A stretch of DNA of 64,000 nucleotides, taken from positions 1-64,000 of the IMG/VR virus record IMGVR_UViG_3300042924_008060; one strand, written 5' to 3'. The position numbers and the translations under genes were made by a program. This stretch comes from a virus. The notes beneath the pieces are model-generated. The model was not told the origin of the DNA. It saw nothing but the letters and a program-made list of their open reading frames with translations, and did not search any database. Below are positions 44,831-52,504 of the stretch, one piece after another. Numbering within the stretch: position 1 is the stretch's first letter; the number at the start of each line of letters is the position of its first letter.

Positions 44831-45053
44831 CTGGATTTCTGTCCAACATATCCTCGAGTGCCTGGTTCGGCGTGTCGCCAATACCAAAAAATTTTGAGTC
44901 GTCCGAATCCCAAAAATCCAGAGCGTCGCAGTCATCGCCGTCAATGTAGTCGTAATACCCCTGTGTGAGCTCTATGTCTCCGTGATACGCATACCACTCG
45001 CCGCCCTCATATGTCCCACCATAACGAGATTGCCTTATCGTTATTGGATACAT
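44802..45053 (-). CDS. Small phage protein, YGGTYEGG type
   Basis: An 83-residue protein. MYPITIRQSRYGGTYEGGEW begins it, followed by YAYHG and an acidic middle (DGDDCDALDFWDSDD). The opening resembles small conserved phage proteins of unknown role. I chose ATG 45053 right after the previous stop. A longer frame opens at 45104 inside the neighbouring gene, but the added residues look non-native. Confidence 0.62.
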   Translation of the reverse strand: MYPITIRQSRYGGTYEGGEWYAYHGDIELTQGYYDYIDGDDCDALDFWDSDDSKFFGIGDTPNQALEDMLDRNPVIRTSPDWE

Positions 45054-45054
45054 G

Positions 45055-45450
45055 CTAGTGGTATATTGTGGATGCACTAATAAACCCGTAGTCTTCTGGT
45101 CCATGCTGAACGCACAGTGTCTGGTAAAAACGATTTTTAACTCTTAAATTTCCATTTACTCCGCATGCTTCACAAATCAAATACGACCTCTTCTCAAACG
45201 GCGCGATAATTGCGCTAGTCCTGTAAACCAGAGCATCATTTGAAGGCTTAATGTAGTACCTTAGGCCTCCGAACTTTTGTTTTATTTGATAAATCTTATA
45301 GTTTGGGTCGAACGCAATTAATGCATTGTGACATTCCTTTATTAAACCACCCCACCCTTCTCCAACCGCAATGTGATTATCGTACCCGTCCACAAAACGT
45401 GTGCGCAGAAATTCGAACTCTTCGGAGAGACCTATTTCTTTAAAGCTCAC
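45055..45450 (-). CDS. Conserved phage protein with KFGGLRYY motif
   Basis: A 131-residue protein of a family common in phages: GEGWGGLIKECHNALIAF, then YQIKQKFGGLRYYI and a Cys-pair CEACG with a later LCVQHG. The Cys/His set may bind zinc. Function unknown. GTG start with GAGGAGG four bases upstream. The start overlaps the stop of the oxygenase gene. Confidence 0.75.
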   Translation of the reverse strand: MSFKEIGLSEEFEFLRTRFVDGYDNHIAVGEGWGGLIKECHNALIAFDPNYKIYQIKQKFGGLRYYIKPSNDALVYRTSAIIAPFEKRSYLICEACGVNGNLRVKNRFYQTLCVQHGPEDYGFISASTIYH

Positions 45451-46229
45451 ATCGCCTCCTCTTCAAAATTGAAATCAATCACATGTTCGTCCATGTATTT
45501 TCTTGGCGGAAGTCTATCTATGGTTAGGATTCGCTTCACCCACCTATCGCTCCCATCATATTTTGGTTGAAACGGCTTTCTGCCATGTACAGCAACTCTG
45601 TTGTCTATAACCATAACTTCACCAGACTTGAGCGCCACTTCTTTTGTGGTCTTTGATATTGCATCACGAACAGCGGAAAGAGTCGATTGCGCTTCTGTGG
45701 TCTTACCTCTCATTAACGCCCAATCAAATGTGAATACATCATGGCCGGCTTTGTCGCGAGAAAGAGGAGTTATTCCGAGAGTAAAATCCGGTTCCCCATC
45801 CATCATGAAGCTGTCATCCAATGAAGTTGTGAAGTTTGGAGTTCGGAGAACATTTATCTGCTCTTCAGAAAGCTCGGAGACTATGTCATCAAGGGATGAG
45901 TATGTTGTCAGTGCTGTTTCGTCGCCGCGTAAACACATCAAAATTACATGTGTTGGCTTATACGGGTGAAAAGCCGTCTCGGTATGAAGATATAATTCAA
46001 CTTTTGACGACGTAGATATTTGTTGGTTTTCGTTTTTATGCACAGGGACAATATTCTGAATCAGTCGCCCACCCTGTTCTTGTCGGTAACTTACTGGATA
46101 TCCGTGGAATCCAGCGATTTCAATAAGGTTGGATGTGGCTTCCGGAGTCCGAGCGTCATCAATAATCGGAATCGCCGGGGTAGGCGGAATATTGCCGATA
46201 TCGACATTTTTGATGATTTTTACGGACAT
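45447..46229 (-). CDS. 2-oxoglutarate/Fe(II) oxygenase, TauD/TfdA-like
   Basis: A 260-residue TauD/clavaminate-synthase-like oxygenase. The iron ligands are visible as H-x-E in YLHTETAFHP and the distal His in RVAVHGRKPF, with the 2OG-binding Arg in RWVKRILTI. The substrate cannot be told; amino-acid hydroxylation (asparagine oxygenase type) and small-molecule or nucleic-acid modification are options. ATG 46229 lies 6 bases after TAGGTT, so it is probably leaderless. It lies just downstream of a tRNA cluster on the same strand. Confidence 0.82.
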   Translation of the reverse strand: MSVKIIKNVDIGNIPPTPAIPIIDDARTPEATSNLIEIAGFHGYPVSYRQEQGGRLIQNIVPVHKNENQQISTSSKVELYLHTETAFHPYKPTHVILMCLRGDETALTTYSSLDDIVSELSEEQINVLRTPNFTTSLDDSFMMDGEPDFTLGITPLSRDKAGHDVFTFDWALMRGKTTEAQSTLSAVRDAISKTTKEVALKSGEVMVIDNRVAVHGRKPFQPKYDGSDRWVKRILTIDRLPPRKYMDEHVIDFNFEEEAM

Positions 46230-46241
46230 AAATAGAACCTA
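46230..46241 (-). promoter_or_regulatory. Leaderless-type -10 box for the oxygenase
   Basis: TAGGTT on the minus strand (46241-46236), 6 bases before ATG 46229. It sits in the 20-base gap between the oxygenase and tRNA-Thr. Confidence 0.42.
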
Positions 46242-46249
46242 GCAAAAAG

Positions 46250-46324
46250 TGGAGCCCTCGGTGGGAGTCGAACCCACGGCCACCTCATTACAAGTGAGGT
46301 GCTCTACCACTGAGCTACAAGGGC
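46250..46324 (-). tRNA. tRNA-Thr (anticodon UGU)
   Basis: A full cloverleaf: acceptor GCCCTTG/CGAGGGC, D arm AGCTCAGTGGTAGAGC, anticodon loop CTTGTAA, T loop TTCGACT. The CCA end is encoded. It reads ACA-type threonine codons. Confidence 0.95.
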
Positions 46325-46341
46325 AGCCCTTAAAAATATAG

Positions 46342-46414
46342 TGCCTGGAGAGAGACTCGAACTCTCACTGGCGGCGTCCTAAGCGCCGTGCCTCTGCCAT
46401 TGGGCTACCCAGAC
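46342..46414 (-). tRNA. tRNA with anticodon UAG (Leu, CUA), short variable arm
   Basis: Acceptor GTCTGGG/TCCAGGC, D stem GCCC/AGGC, anticodon stem CGGCG/CGCCG with loop CTTAGGA, five-base variable loop CCAGT, T arm GAGAG-TTCGAGT-CTCTC. The anticodon UAG reads CUA (Leu). Bacterial leucine tRNAs normally have a long variable arm; this one is class I. CCA is not encoded. Confidence 0.88.
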
Positions 46415-46418
46415 TAGA

Positions 46419-46508
46419 TGGAGGAGCGGGAGGGATTTGAACCCCCGGTCCGCGCAAACGGACTCCTGTTTTCAAGACAGGTGCAATAAGCCTCTCTGCC
46501 ACCGCTCC
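46419..46508 (-). tRNA. tRNA-Ser (anticodon UGA)
   Basis: Acceptor GGAGCGG/CCGCTCC, anticodon stem CCTGT/ACAGG with loop CTTGAAA, long variable arm (GTCCG...CGGAC), T loop TTCAAAT, encoded CCA. Typical class II serine tRNA. Confidence 0.95.
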
Positions 46509-46518
46509 GACGCCTATG

Positions 46519-47295
46519 TTATTTTCGGCGCTGAACAACCACCTTCTTTGCCTTCTTCTTAGGGGGCAAAGTCTTCTTATTGCTAGCAATTTCCTTATTT
46601 GCAGTAGCAACACTCAATGGAACAGACTCAATTACTTGCATGGAAGCAAGGGAGGTGGTTGTCGTTGTTTCAACGATTACTGGTGCTTCACTTGGGATTG
46701 TTGGTACTTCAACTGGAGCAACATCTAATTCTTCTGCTGGCCTTGGAGGAGCAACGGGCACAATAACTTGCGGAATAATTGTCGTCGTAGTGGTGGTCGT
46801 CTCGGGAATGTTCGTCGTAGTGGTGGAAGTAGCAATGGTGCCATTAAACTGACGACCAGTCGTTCCGTCACATGAGATATTGCAATCACCATTAGTCACA
46901 ACTGGATTCGCGCTGGCTCCAATAAGGGAGTAAATAGCAGAACGAGCCACGGACAAATCAATACCTTCGTACCAAATAGCTAGTGTGTAATTCGGGCGAA
47001 AGCCATTACCACCACTTCCGTCTCCGATACCAATGCCTACGTACTGGCACTTATCAAGGTAGTTATAGAAACCAGCAATCGCCATTCCCAAAGCCTTGTG
47101 CCCACCATTGCTGTAAGCAACCAATCGTTGATATGCATCGGTTCCAACTTCTGTATCAATAATCGTAATCATTGAGGGGGCCAATGATGATGGAGCTTCT
47201 GTGTATTCGCCGCAATCTTGAGCGGTTGCCTCACTAGAGCCGAGCGTTGCAAACAAAAGGGCGGCAACTACAACTACCTTCTTCATGTTTCTCAT
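46519..47295 (-). CDS. Secreted protein with Thr-rich stalk
   Basis: A 258-residue protein. The signal peptide MRNMKKVVVVAALLFATLGS is followed by a folded region with four Cys (about residues 28-145). A Thr-rich stretch (TSTTTTNIPETTTTTTT) and a Pro/Val/Glu-rich stalk come next, and a Lys/Arg tail ends it. Thr-runs of this kind are common in surface proteins of some Actinomycetota, so it may come from a host. It is embedded between tRNA genes, an odd place. It might act on the host surface, for example in exclusion or lysis. AAAGGA precedes ATG. Confidence 0.78.
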   Translation of the reverse strand: MRNMKKVVVVAALLFATLGSSEATAQDCGEYTEAPSSLAPSMITIIDTEVGTDAYQRLVAYSNGGHKALGMAIAGFYNYLDKCQYVGIGIGDGSGGNGFRPNYTLAIWYEGIDLSVARSAIYSLIGASANPVVTNGDCNISCDGTTGRQFNGTIATSTTTTNIPETTTTTTTIIPQVIVPVAPPRPAEELDVAPVEVPTIPSEAPVIVETTTTTSLASMQVIESVPLSVATANKEIASNKKTLPPKKKAKKVVVQRRK

Positions 47296-47358
47296 GATTT
47301 TCCTTTAAATTTGTGGTTTAGATGTACCCTATCGGAAACAATTAAATAATCCACATAA

Positions 47359-47434
47359 TGGCTGGCGAGGTAGGGCTCGAACCTACGACCCAGGGATTAA
47401 CAGTCCCTTGCTCTGCCAACTGAGCTACTCGCCA
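47359..47434 (-). tRNA. tRNA-Asn (anticodon GUU)
   Basis: Acceptor TGGCGAG/CTCGCCA, D arm AGCTCAGTTGGCAGAGC, anticodon loop CTGTTAA in stem AGGGA/TCCCT, T loop TTCGAGC, encoded CCA. Confidence 0.95.
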
Positions 47435-47466
47435 AAAATATGGTTAATTTTTACACCTTCAATCAA

Positions 47467-48153
47467 CTATGGACATACCATTCCATTTTCAACCCATGCC
47501 TTATACGTGACAGGCATAGTTTGAGCCAAAACAATTTCAACACGCGTTGCATATCGGCGAATGTCCACCTGTGCAGACTTGTCTAGACGAAGAGATAAAA
47601 AATTCATTAACGAGCGAGCATTTACCGTCCAATAAAACTGTGTGTACATTCCCATTGGCAAAACTGTTCGTGCAAGCTCTTTTGCAACGCCGTCATTAAT
47701 CAATTCCTTGTAGGTGCCGTACGCCATTTCGTTTATATTTTTAATTCTTTCAATAGTTCTATCGGCGACATCTTTTTCAACGGGGTCAAAGTGGTATGCG
47801 CCCGGTTTTCCAACCTGAGTTCTCACATCGTGCTCTGCAGGAACGAAAAACTCATCGTTGACCATACTGTATCGAGCTGAAAATTCATTAAATGAACCTA
47901 TTCTGTGCCTAAACCATTCCCTAGCAACAAATATTGGACACTTAATATGGAATCTAAATGCATTGTGCTCAAAAGGAGTGCCATGTCTTTCGCGCATTAA
48001 GAAATTTATCAATCCTTTTGCTGCTTCATCAAGCTCCTCTTGGTGTCGCGCAAAAGATACACGTGCTGCATTGACAACCGACATATCGTCGGCCATATGT
48101 GCGTCTAGACGCACAAACCCAAACTCATCAATTTTTCTTTCTTTCACTTCCAT
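47467..48153 (-). CDS. thyX: FAD-dependent thymidylate synthase
   Basis: A 228-residue ThyX, which makes dTMP from dUMP with FAD and methylenetetrahydrofolate. The ThyX motif RHR-x5-NE-x-SAR is present in FRHRIGSFNEFSARYS. An upstream HGTPFEHNAFRFHIKCP and a C-terminal RYATRVEIVLAQ also fit. I chose ATG 48153, which has GGAGG five bases upstream; an ATG 12 bases earlier overlaps that site. Together with the reductase and MazG it supplies deoxynucleotides. Confidence 0.93.
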   Translation of the reverse strand: MEVKERKIDEFGFVRLDAHMADDMSVVNAARVSFARHQEELDEAAKGLINFLMRERHGTPFEHNAFRFHIKCPIFVAREWFRHRIGSFNEFSARYSMVNDEFFVPAEHDVRTQVGKPGAYHFDPVEKDVADRTIERIKNINEMAYGTYKELINDGVAKELARTVLPMGMYTQFYWTVNARSLMNFLSLRLDKSAQVDIRRYATRVEIVLAQTMPVTYKAWVENGMVCP

Positions 48154-48180
48154 TGCAGCCTCCATGATTGATGTGTTTGA

Positions 48181-48257
48181 TGGCGCGTCGGGTAGGACTC
48201 GAACCTACAACCTACAGATTAGAAGTCTGTTGCTCTATCCGATTGAGCTACCAACGC
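48181..48257 (-). tRNA. tRNA-Arg (anticodon UCU)
   Basis: Acceptor GCGTTGG/CCGACGC, D arm AGCTCAATCGGATAGAGC, anticodon loop CTTCTAA, T loop TTCGAGT, encoded CCA. It reads AGA, rare in GC-rich actinobacteria. Confidence 0.95.
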
Positions 48258-48269
48258 CTGCGTGGCCTA

Positions 48270-50198
48270 TTACTTTACAGGACAAGCACCAGTAGCGCAA
48301 TCGTCAAGCGCAAGCAGTCCGTCAAAGGAATTTTGCACCAAAGGAATTGAAAAATCTATTTTTGATATCAGTTTTTGGTATTCCTCTTTGGTGATTTCTT
48401 CGTATGGCGGAAGCGGGAAGTTGTGGTCGCTGTGCAAAAGGAATGACACCGATTTGACGCCCTTGTCGTAGTTCTTGGACAACCATTCTTTGATTGAATC
48501 GAGCTCTTCCTTACGATAGTAGACGGTTACGGACACGGCGTTGTCCGCCCATACAGTTTGCATCTTCTTTACCCATTCAAGTTGCTCAACTGCTGTCATG
48601 CTTGCGGCCAGAACTGCACCCTCTGGCGATTCGCACGGAAAATCAACCACATATTTAGTGTGGTCTTCGCGACCGTCAATTCCAATATCCCACTGAACTT
48701 TATAACCGCGCTTACGGCAACCATCGACCAATGGGTCTGATGAGCCAAAGCGCACACGTCGGATATAGTACTGCGCAAATCCTGGATGTATACCAGGCGT
48801 GTTGCCTGGGAGCAGCGCCAAGGTACCAGATGGCTGAACTGTTGTAAGGCGAACCGATTCTGGCCAATTATTTTCTGCCGAGTACTTTTTATCAAATTCA
48901 CGGAGATTTATATACGCCTTATCAAGCCACTCAATCTTTTCCTGCTCCACCTGCAAGATTCCAGTGACGCTCTGGCCAAGTCTTGCGTTCTTGCGAACAA
49001 TCTCGGTTGTCTTTGCGTATGGGTAGTCAAGCCTGGTTATCTGTTTCTGCACCTTGTACAGCAACATTGATATTTCTTTTAGCTGTTCAAGTGATTCGAC
49101 ATTTGGCAAAAATATTGTCGCTAGATTGCATGACTCGCCATCTGCGAGAGCAATTTCCGCACATGGATTGAAGCCCTCAATGCTGTTGTCGACCATTCTT
49201 TCGCCTAGTCGGCCATAATTCCTTGCAAGCTTGCGATTAACAAGACCGTATGGCTCGCCTGAGCCGTCGTAACCCTTCCAGAGTTCTGTCATGATTTCTT
49301 CGTACGCATCTGCATAGATGGAGTTGTTGGAGTTAGCACGCCACGCTGGAACGCTGCCAGTTGACCAGTTCTTTGCTCGAATAAACAGAACGTCGTCTGG
49401 GTCACCAATTGCAATCTGTGCTGAACGACGTGATGAACCAGAAACAACGATGCGACCAATGATGTTGCAAATGTCGAGCACGTCAATTGAACGAAGCTTC
49501 TTGCCCTCGCGATTCTGCATTACCTTGCATATGTCGGCAACTCCGTCAATTAATGCGCCTGGACCGGATGCGGTACCGCCGAACGTCTTCAATGGCGCGC
49601 CATATTCACGAATCAAAATTGTCGAGTATGAAAAAGACTTGCCAGTATCAAAGTATGACTTAAGAACTGCATGAAGGAGTCGCTTCCATCCTTGACGAGA
49701 GTCAGGAACGATAATGTCTGCGTCATTTGACCGCTCGTGAGTGATGACGACGCCTGGCTTAACTTTTGGTAGCTCGTGAATCTTCGAGCGCTCTACCGAG
49801 AATCCAACGCCGCCACCCAGCATCAGGTATTCAAACAGCAATTCAAAATCTTCAATCGATTCAATATTCGTGAAGTAACAATTATTCAAAGAAGTTGCAT
49901 TGAACTTCTTGACAAGCGGTGTGCCAAGTTGCCAAAGAGCACGCCCAGAAAGTGAGCAACGCAGGTTAAACATGTGGTCAAAAAGCTTTTCTGCTTCCTC
50001 TGGCGTAAATGGAACGCCAATTTCAATTGCGCCATTAATTGCGCGGGTAATTGTTTCGGTCCACGTCTCATTGCGACCAGTTCCATCGACTGGGCGGCTG
50101 TATGTGCGCAGGTATACAACCTCGCCCAAACCACCGAAACCCCATGGTGTTTTTTTATCTGCGTAACTTGCGATGAAAGATGGGTCAAGAATAGACAT
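48270..50198 (-). CDS. Class II (B12-dependent) ribonucleotide reductase
   Basis: A 642-residue reductase resembling monomeric adenosylcobalamin-dependent ribonucleoside-triphosphate reductases. Key parts are SLNNCYFTNIES (substrate-site Cys), the finger-loop region NPCAEIALADGESCNLATIF (catalytic Asn, Cys and Glu), LTTVQPSGTLALLPGNTPGIHP, and the C-terminal thiol pair DCATGACPVK that passes electrons from thioredoxin. No NrdB-like or radical-SAM activase gene is near, which fits class II. It is shorter than the Lactobacillus enzyme (739 residues). AAGGAA lies upstream of the ATG with long spacing. Confidence 0.9.
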   Translation of the reverse strand: MSILDPSFIASYADKKTPWGFGGLGEVVYLRTYSRPVDGTGRNETWTETITRAINGAIEIGVPFTPEEAEKLFDHMFNLRCSLSGRALWQLGTPLVKKFNATSLNNCYFTNIESIEDFELLFEYLMLGGGVGFSVERSKIHELPKVKPGVVITHERSNDADIIVPDSRQGWKRLLHAVLKSYFDTGKSFSYSTILIREYGAPLKTFGGTASGPGALIDGVADICKVMQNREGKKLRSIDVLDICNIIGRIVVSGSSRRSAQIAIGDPDDVLFIRAKNWSTGSVPAWRANSNNSIYADAYEEIMTELWKGYDGSGEPYGLVNRKLARNYGRLGERMVDNSIEGFNPCAEIALADGESCNLATIFLPNVESLEQLKEISMLLYKVQKQITRLDYPYAKTTEIVRKNARLGQSVTGILQVEQEKIEWLDKAYINLREFDKKYSAENNWPESVRLTTVQPSGTLALLPGNTPGIHPGFAQYYIRRVRFGSSDPLVDGCRKRGYKVQWDIGIDGREDHTKYVVDFPCESPEGAVLAASMTAVEQLEWVKKMQTVWADNAVSVTVYYRKEELDSIKEWLSKNYDKGVKSVSFLLHSDHNFPLPPYEEITKEEYQKLISKIDFSIPLVQNSFDGLLALDDCATGACPVK

Positions 50199-50296
50199 TT
50201 TAATTTAATTCCTTACTGTGTGGTGCGGTGAGCGTATAAGAGAAAAGAGTGTAGCCGAAAAAAAAATACTGAAATGGTCCAGCGTCGTGGAAAAAA

Positions 50297-50626
50297 TTAA
50301 ATTAGTCCGAGCTCTTTTGCTGTATTTAATGGAATGTGTTGTCCAGCTCGATAAATTATTGTTTTCGTTGTAACGCCTGGTGCTATTTCGTGTTCCTCAA
50401 CATAATCTTCTTCAACATAAAAAGTCAAATTGTCATCTAGTGATGAATTCGTGTTGTAACCAAAAATAGTTTTTGGTGGCCCAGATTCTCCACTACAATC
50501 ACCGGTCGGATGACCACAAACTGGGCATGGTTGACGGCTCGCTCGGTGAATCTTTACGCCTGCAATTATTTCTACTTCCCCCTTGGAGCCGTCTCCAAAT
50601 GCAGGACTATCGTAAAAAGCTCCCAT
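50297..50626 (-). CDS. Small zinc-ribbon-like protein
   Basis: A 109-residue protein with CPVCGHPTGDC near residue 34, a likely half zinc ribbon. The C-terminus (AGQHIPLNTAKELGLI) resembles conserved phage proteins of unknown role. A perfect TATAAT lies 8 bases before the ATG with no Shine-Dalgarno, so it may be leaderless or nearly so. Confidence 0.7.
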   Translation of the reverse strand: MGAFYDSPAFGDGSKGEVEIIAGVKIHRASRQPCPVCGHPTGDCSGESGPPKTIFGYNTNSSLDDNLTFYVEEDYVEEHEIAPGVTTKTIIYRAGQHIPLNTAKELGLI

Positions 50627-50648
50627 AATATTTAATTATACCTAATAT

Positions 50649-51287
50649 TTAAACAGTAAAATCTTGAATCAGAAAGCCAAGTTCGTCTATTTCATCCCTA
50701 ACTCGCATGATTTGCCCCTGGCTCACTTCATCGACCACGTTCCCCATTAACGAATTTCTTATCATCTGCGGATATTTCGCCTGTTTTAGGTATTTGTCTG
50801 CTTTTTCTGGGTAAAAGAGCATTTCTGCCCAATCAACTTTTTTACCTATTGAAACGGAATATGGTGCGGCGACCATCGAAACCGGCGTTACCGAGTCTGA
50901 ATCGTCAATAGAGGCATGGCTTATCGTTATGCACTCAGACACAGAGTTGTCCCTGTCCACGAATGCGGCTGCAAGACTGGACCCTTTGGTCTGTGCTGCG
51001 TCGTAGGAGCAGTACCCCTCAGCCACCATCGTCAGCGACGCAATACCCCAGTATTTTCGCATTAACTCGCATAATTCTTTACACTTTTCAAATTTTATTT
51101 CGTGTGGGAGATTGGTGACAGACTGCTTCATCTGGGCAATAAGCATTAAGTACTTTGGAGACCATCCAAGAAAGTGTGTAGCCACGTCCTCTCCGATTCC
51201 GTGCTCGGAAATGGCAACATCTTTAGCCAACTGGGCCGACGTCAGGGCTAAGGCCATCTTGCCGAAATCGTCAACGTATTGCTCCAC
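50649..51287 (-). CDS. Phage protein of unknown function
   Basis: A 212-residue protein, unrecognised. Helical N-terminus (LGWSPKYLMLIAQMKQSV), a middle with Ser/Val-rich strands (VTPVSMVAAPYSVSIGKK) and a helical C-terminus. The start is GTG 51287, which lies 6 bases after TAGTAT on the minus strand with no Shine-Dalgarno. The gene is divergent from the Lys/Ala-rich protein gene. Confidence 0.65.
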   Translation of the reverse strand: MEQYVDDFGKMALALTSAQLAKDVAISEHGIGEDVATHFLGWSPKYLMLIAQMKQSVTNLPHEIKFEKCKELCELMRKYWGIASLTMVAEGYCSYDAAQTKGSSLAAAFVDRDNSVSECITISHASIDDSDSVTPVSMVAAPYSVSIGKKVDWAEMLFYPEKADKYLKQAKYPQMIRNSLMGNVVDEVSQGQIMRVRDEIDELGFLIQDFTV

Positions 51288-51299
51288 ATCGAAATACTA
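51288..51299 (-). promoter_or_regulatory. Leaderless-type -10 box
   Basis: TAGTAT (51299-51294, minus strand) ends 6 bases before GTG 51287. Confidence 0.42.
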
Positions 51300-51376
51300 A
51301 TCATTATTAAAAAGTTGAACCGTAAATATGTTTTTTGAATAAAATACCCCTTTCACCGCGGGCTCGATTTATGCAC

Positions 51377-51389
51377 TAGAGTCTGTTCC
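51377..51389 (+). promoter_or_regulatory. Leaderless-type -10 box
   Basis: TAGAGT (51377-51382) ends 7 bases before ATG 51390. With the minus-strand box at 51299 it makes a divergent pair in a 102-base gap. Confidence 0.45.
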
Positions 51390-51677
51390 ATGACAACGAA
51401 CAAAAAACCAACAGCAAAAAAAGCCGCAGCTAAGAAGGCTCCGGCCAAGAAAAAGCCAGCAGCCAAAAAGCCTGCGGCGAAAAAGACGTCAGCACCGAAA
51501 GCTGCAGTCAAGATAAAGGATTCTGCCTCCTCGTATCTTGCTGACACGGATGAATTCATGAAGGCATGGGATGCCATTGAAGAAAAAATTGAGCAGTCAG
51601 TTCCAGACAAGGTTGAAGTCGATACAACTAAGGCAAAAAATTGGCTAAAGAGCTTCTTGCGAAAGCTTTTTAAATAA
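51390..51677 (+). CDS. Lys/Ala-rich histone-H1-like protein
   Basis: A 95-residue protein. The first 45 residues are AAKK/PAKK repeats, as in the tails of actinobacterial HU/Lsr2-type proteins and histone H1. The rest is a small helical domain ending WLKSFLRKLFK. It probably binds DNA without sequence preference, compacting or protecting phage DNA. No Shine-Dalgarno; the leaderless-type box supports ATG 51390. Confidence 0.75.
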   Translation: MTTNKKPTAKKAAAKKAPAKKKPAAKKPAAKKTSAPKAAVKIKDSASSYLADTDEFMKAWDAIEEKIEQSVPDKVEVDTTKAKNWLKSFLRKLFK

Positions 51678-51695
51678 TCTTCAGACCGAGTCTTA

Positions 51696-52106
51696 ATGAC
51701 ATCCGAGCGTAGGCGCTCACCAAGACGCAAAATAGCCGAAATAAAAAGAGTCGGTGCTTGGGGTCATGTTTCGTATCATCACGTCCTAGTATGTGGTCAT
51801 ACTGAGATACGTAAACGTGCAGCATCAACTGGAGAATTGGCTTGTGCGTGGTGTTTGCGCGCTGAACAAAAAGCCAGTGAGATTCGCGCGCTCGTCGGAC
51901 CTCGGGTGATAAGAACCGAAGATGAAGCCCTTGCTGACGACGAAGTAAAAATTGAACGCACGCGAGCCGCGCTAGCAACAAGATTCTCGATTCCCGTAGA
52001 CGCTGTAGATGTTCTTTCAGAAGATATATCTGGTCAACTGGTTATTCGCAGTGCGACAATATTTCTTTCCGCCAGAGACGTGACAAGATTGGTTGACACC
52101 CGCTAA
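51696..52106 (+). CDS. Unknown protein with a Cys/His cluster
   Basis: A 136-residue protein with a basic start (SERRRSPRRKIAEIKR), then YHHVLVCGHTEIRKRA...ACAWC, a likely zinc-binding C-x-H...C-x-x-C set. The C-terminus looks like a small alpha/beta domain. Unrecognised; possibly a DNA-binding regulator given the WhiB gene next to it. Confidence 0.65.
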   Translation: MTSERRRSPRRKIAEIKRVGAWGHVSYHHVLVCGHTEIRKRAASTGELACAWCLRAEQKASEIRALVGPRVIRTEDEALADDEVKIERTRAALATRFSIPVDAVDVLSEDISGQLVIRSATIFLSARDVTRLVDTR

Positions 52107-52123
52107 CATCACTCCCATCAATT

Positions 52124-52129
52124 TATAGT
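52124..52129 (+). promoter_or_regulatory. Probable -10 box of whiB
   Basis: TATAGT, one mismatch from TATAAT. A perfect TTGACA lies at 52093-52098 but 25 bases away, too far to be its usual -35. Confidence 0.4.
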
Positions 52130-52146
52130 TCATGATTGGGGGAACA

Positions 52147-52500
52147 GTGCCAAGCTATCCATATACGCAAAGTGAAATTCCAGTACGAGTGGATAGACCG
52201 CCGACTGATGGCGCATGCAAAAATTACAGCCCAAACATTTTCTTTCCACACGCTGACCGAGAGAGCGATGATTTCAAGGAAAGTTATATCGAGTCTCGAG
52301 ACAACACCAAGCTCGCTATTGAAATTTGCAATGAATGCGCAAAAATAGAACAGTGTTTTGCATACAGCATTTACCACGAAAAGTACGGTATCTGGGCTGG
52401 TACAACCGAGCGACAACGGAAGACTTTGCGACGTAGAATGAAAATACAATTGGTTCCGCGTGAACCGATAATTCTTATTCCAGGAATGAATCTCAAGTGA
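52147..52500 (+). CDS. WhiB-family iron-sulfur regulator
   Basis: A 117-residue WhiB-like transcription factor, a family confined to actinobacteria and their phages. The four cluster Cys are at 24, 61, 64 and 70 (GACKNYSPNIFFP and EICNECAKIEQC), followed by the YGIWAGTTERQRKTLRRR motif that contacts sigma factor and DNA. I favour GTG 52147, with GGGGGA upstream, because TATAGT at 52124-52129 would start transcription at about 52137, past the ATG at 52132. Phage WhiB proteins can repress or replace host WhiB regulators. Confidence 0.88.
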   Translation: MPSYPYTQSEIPVRVDRPPTDGACKNYSPNIFFPHADRESDDFKESYIESRDNTKLAIEICNECAKIEQCFAYSIYHEKYGIWAGTTERQRKTLRRRMKIQLVPREPIILIPGMNLK

Positions 52501-52504
52501 CCAA

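Noticed and set aside
46365-46613. Open frame across the tRNA cluster
   Set aside because: It overlaps two well-formed tRNA genes and resembles no protein.
52132-52146. ATG 52132 as the start of the WhiB-family gene
   Set aside because: A TATAGT -10 box two bases upstream would start transcription beyond it; GTG 52147 has a proper ribosome site.
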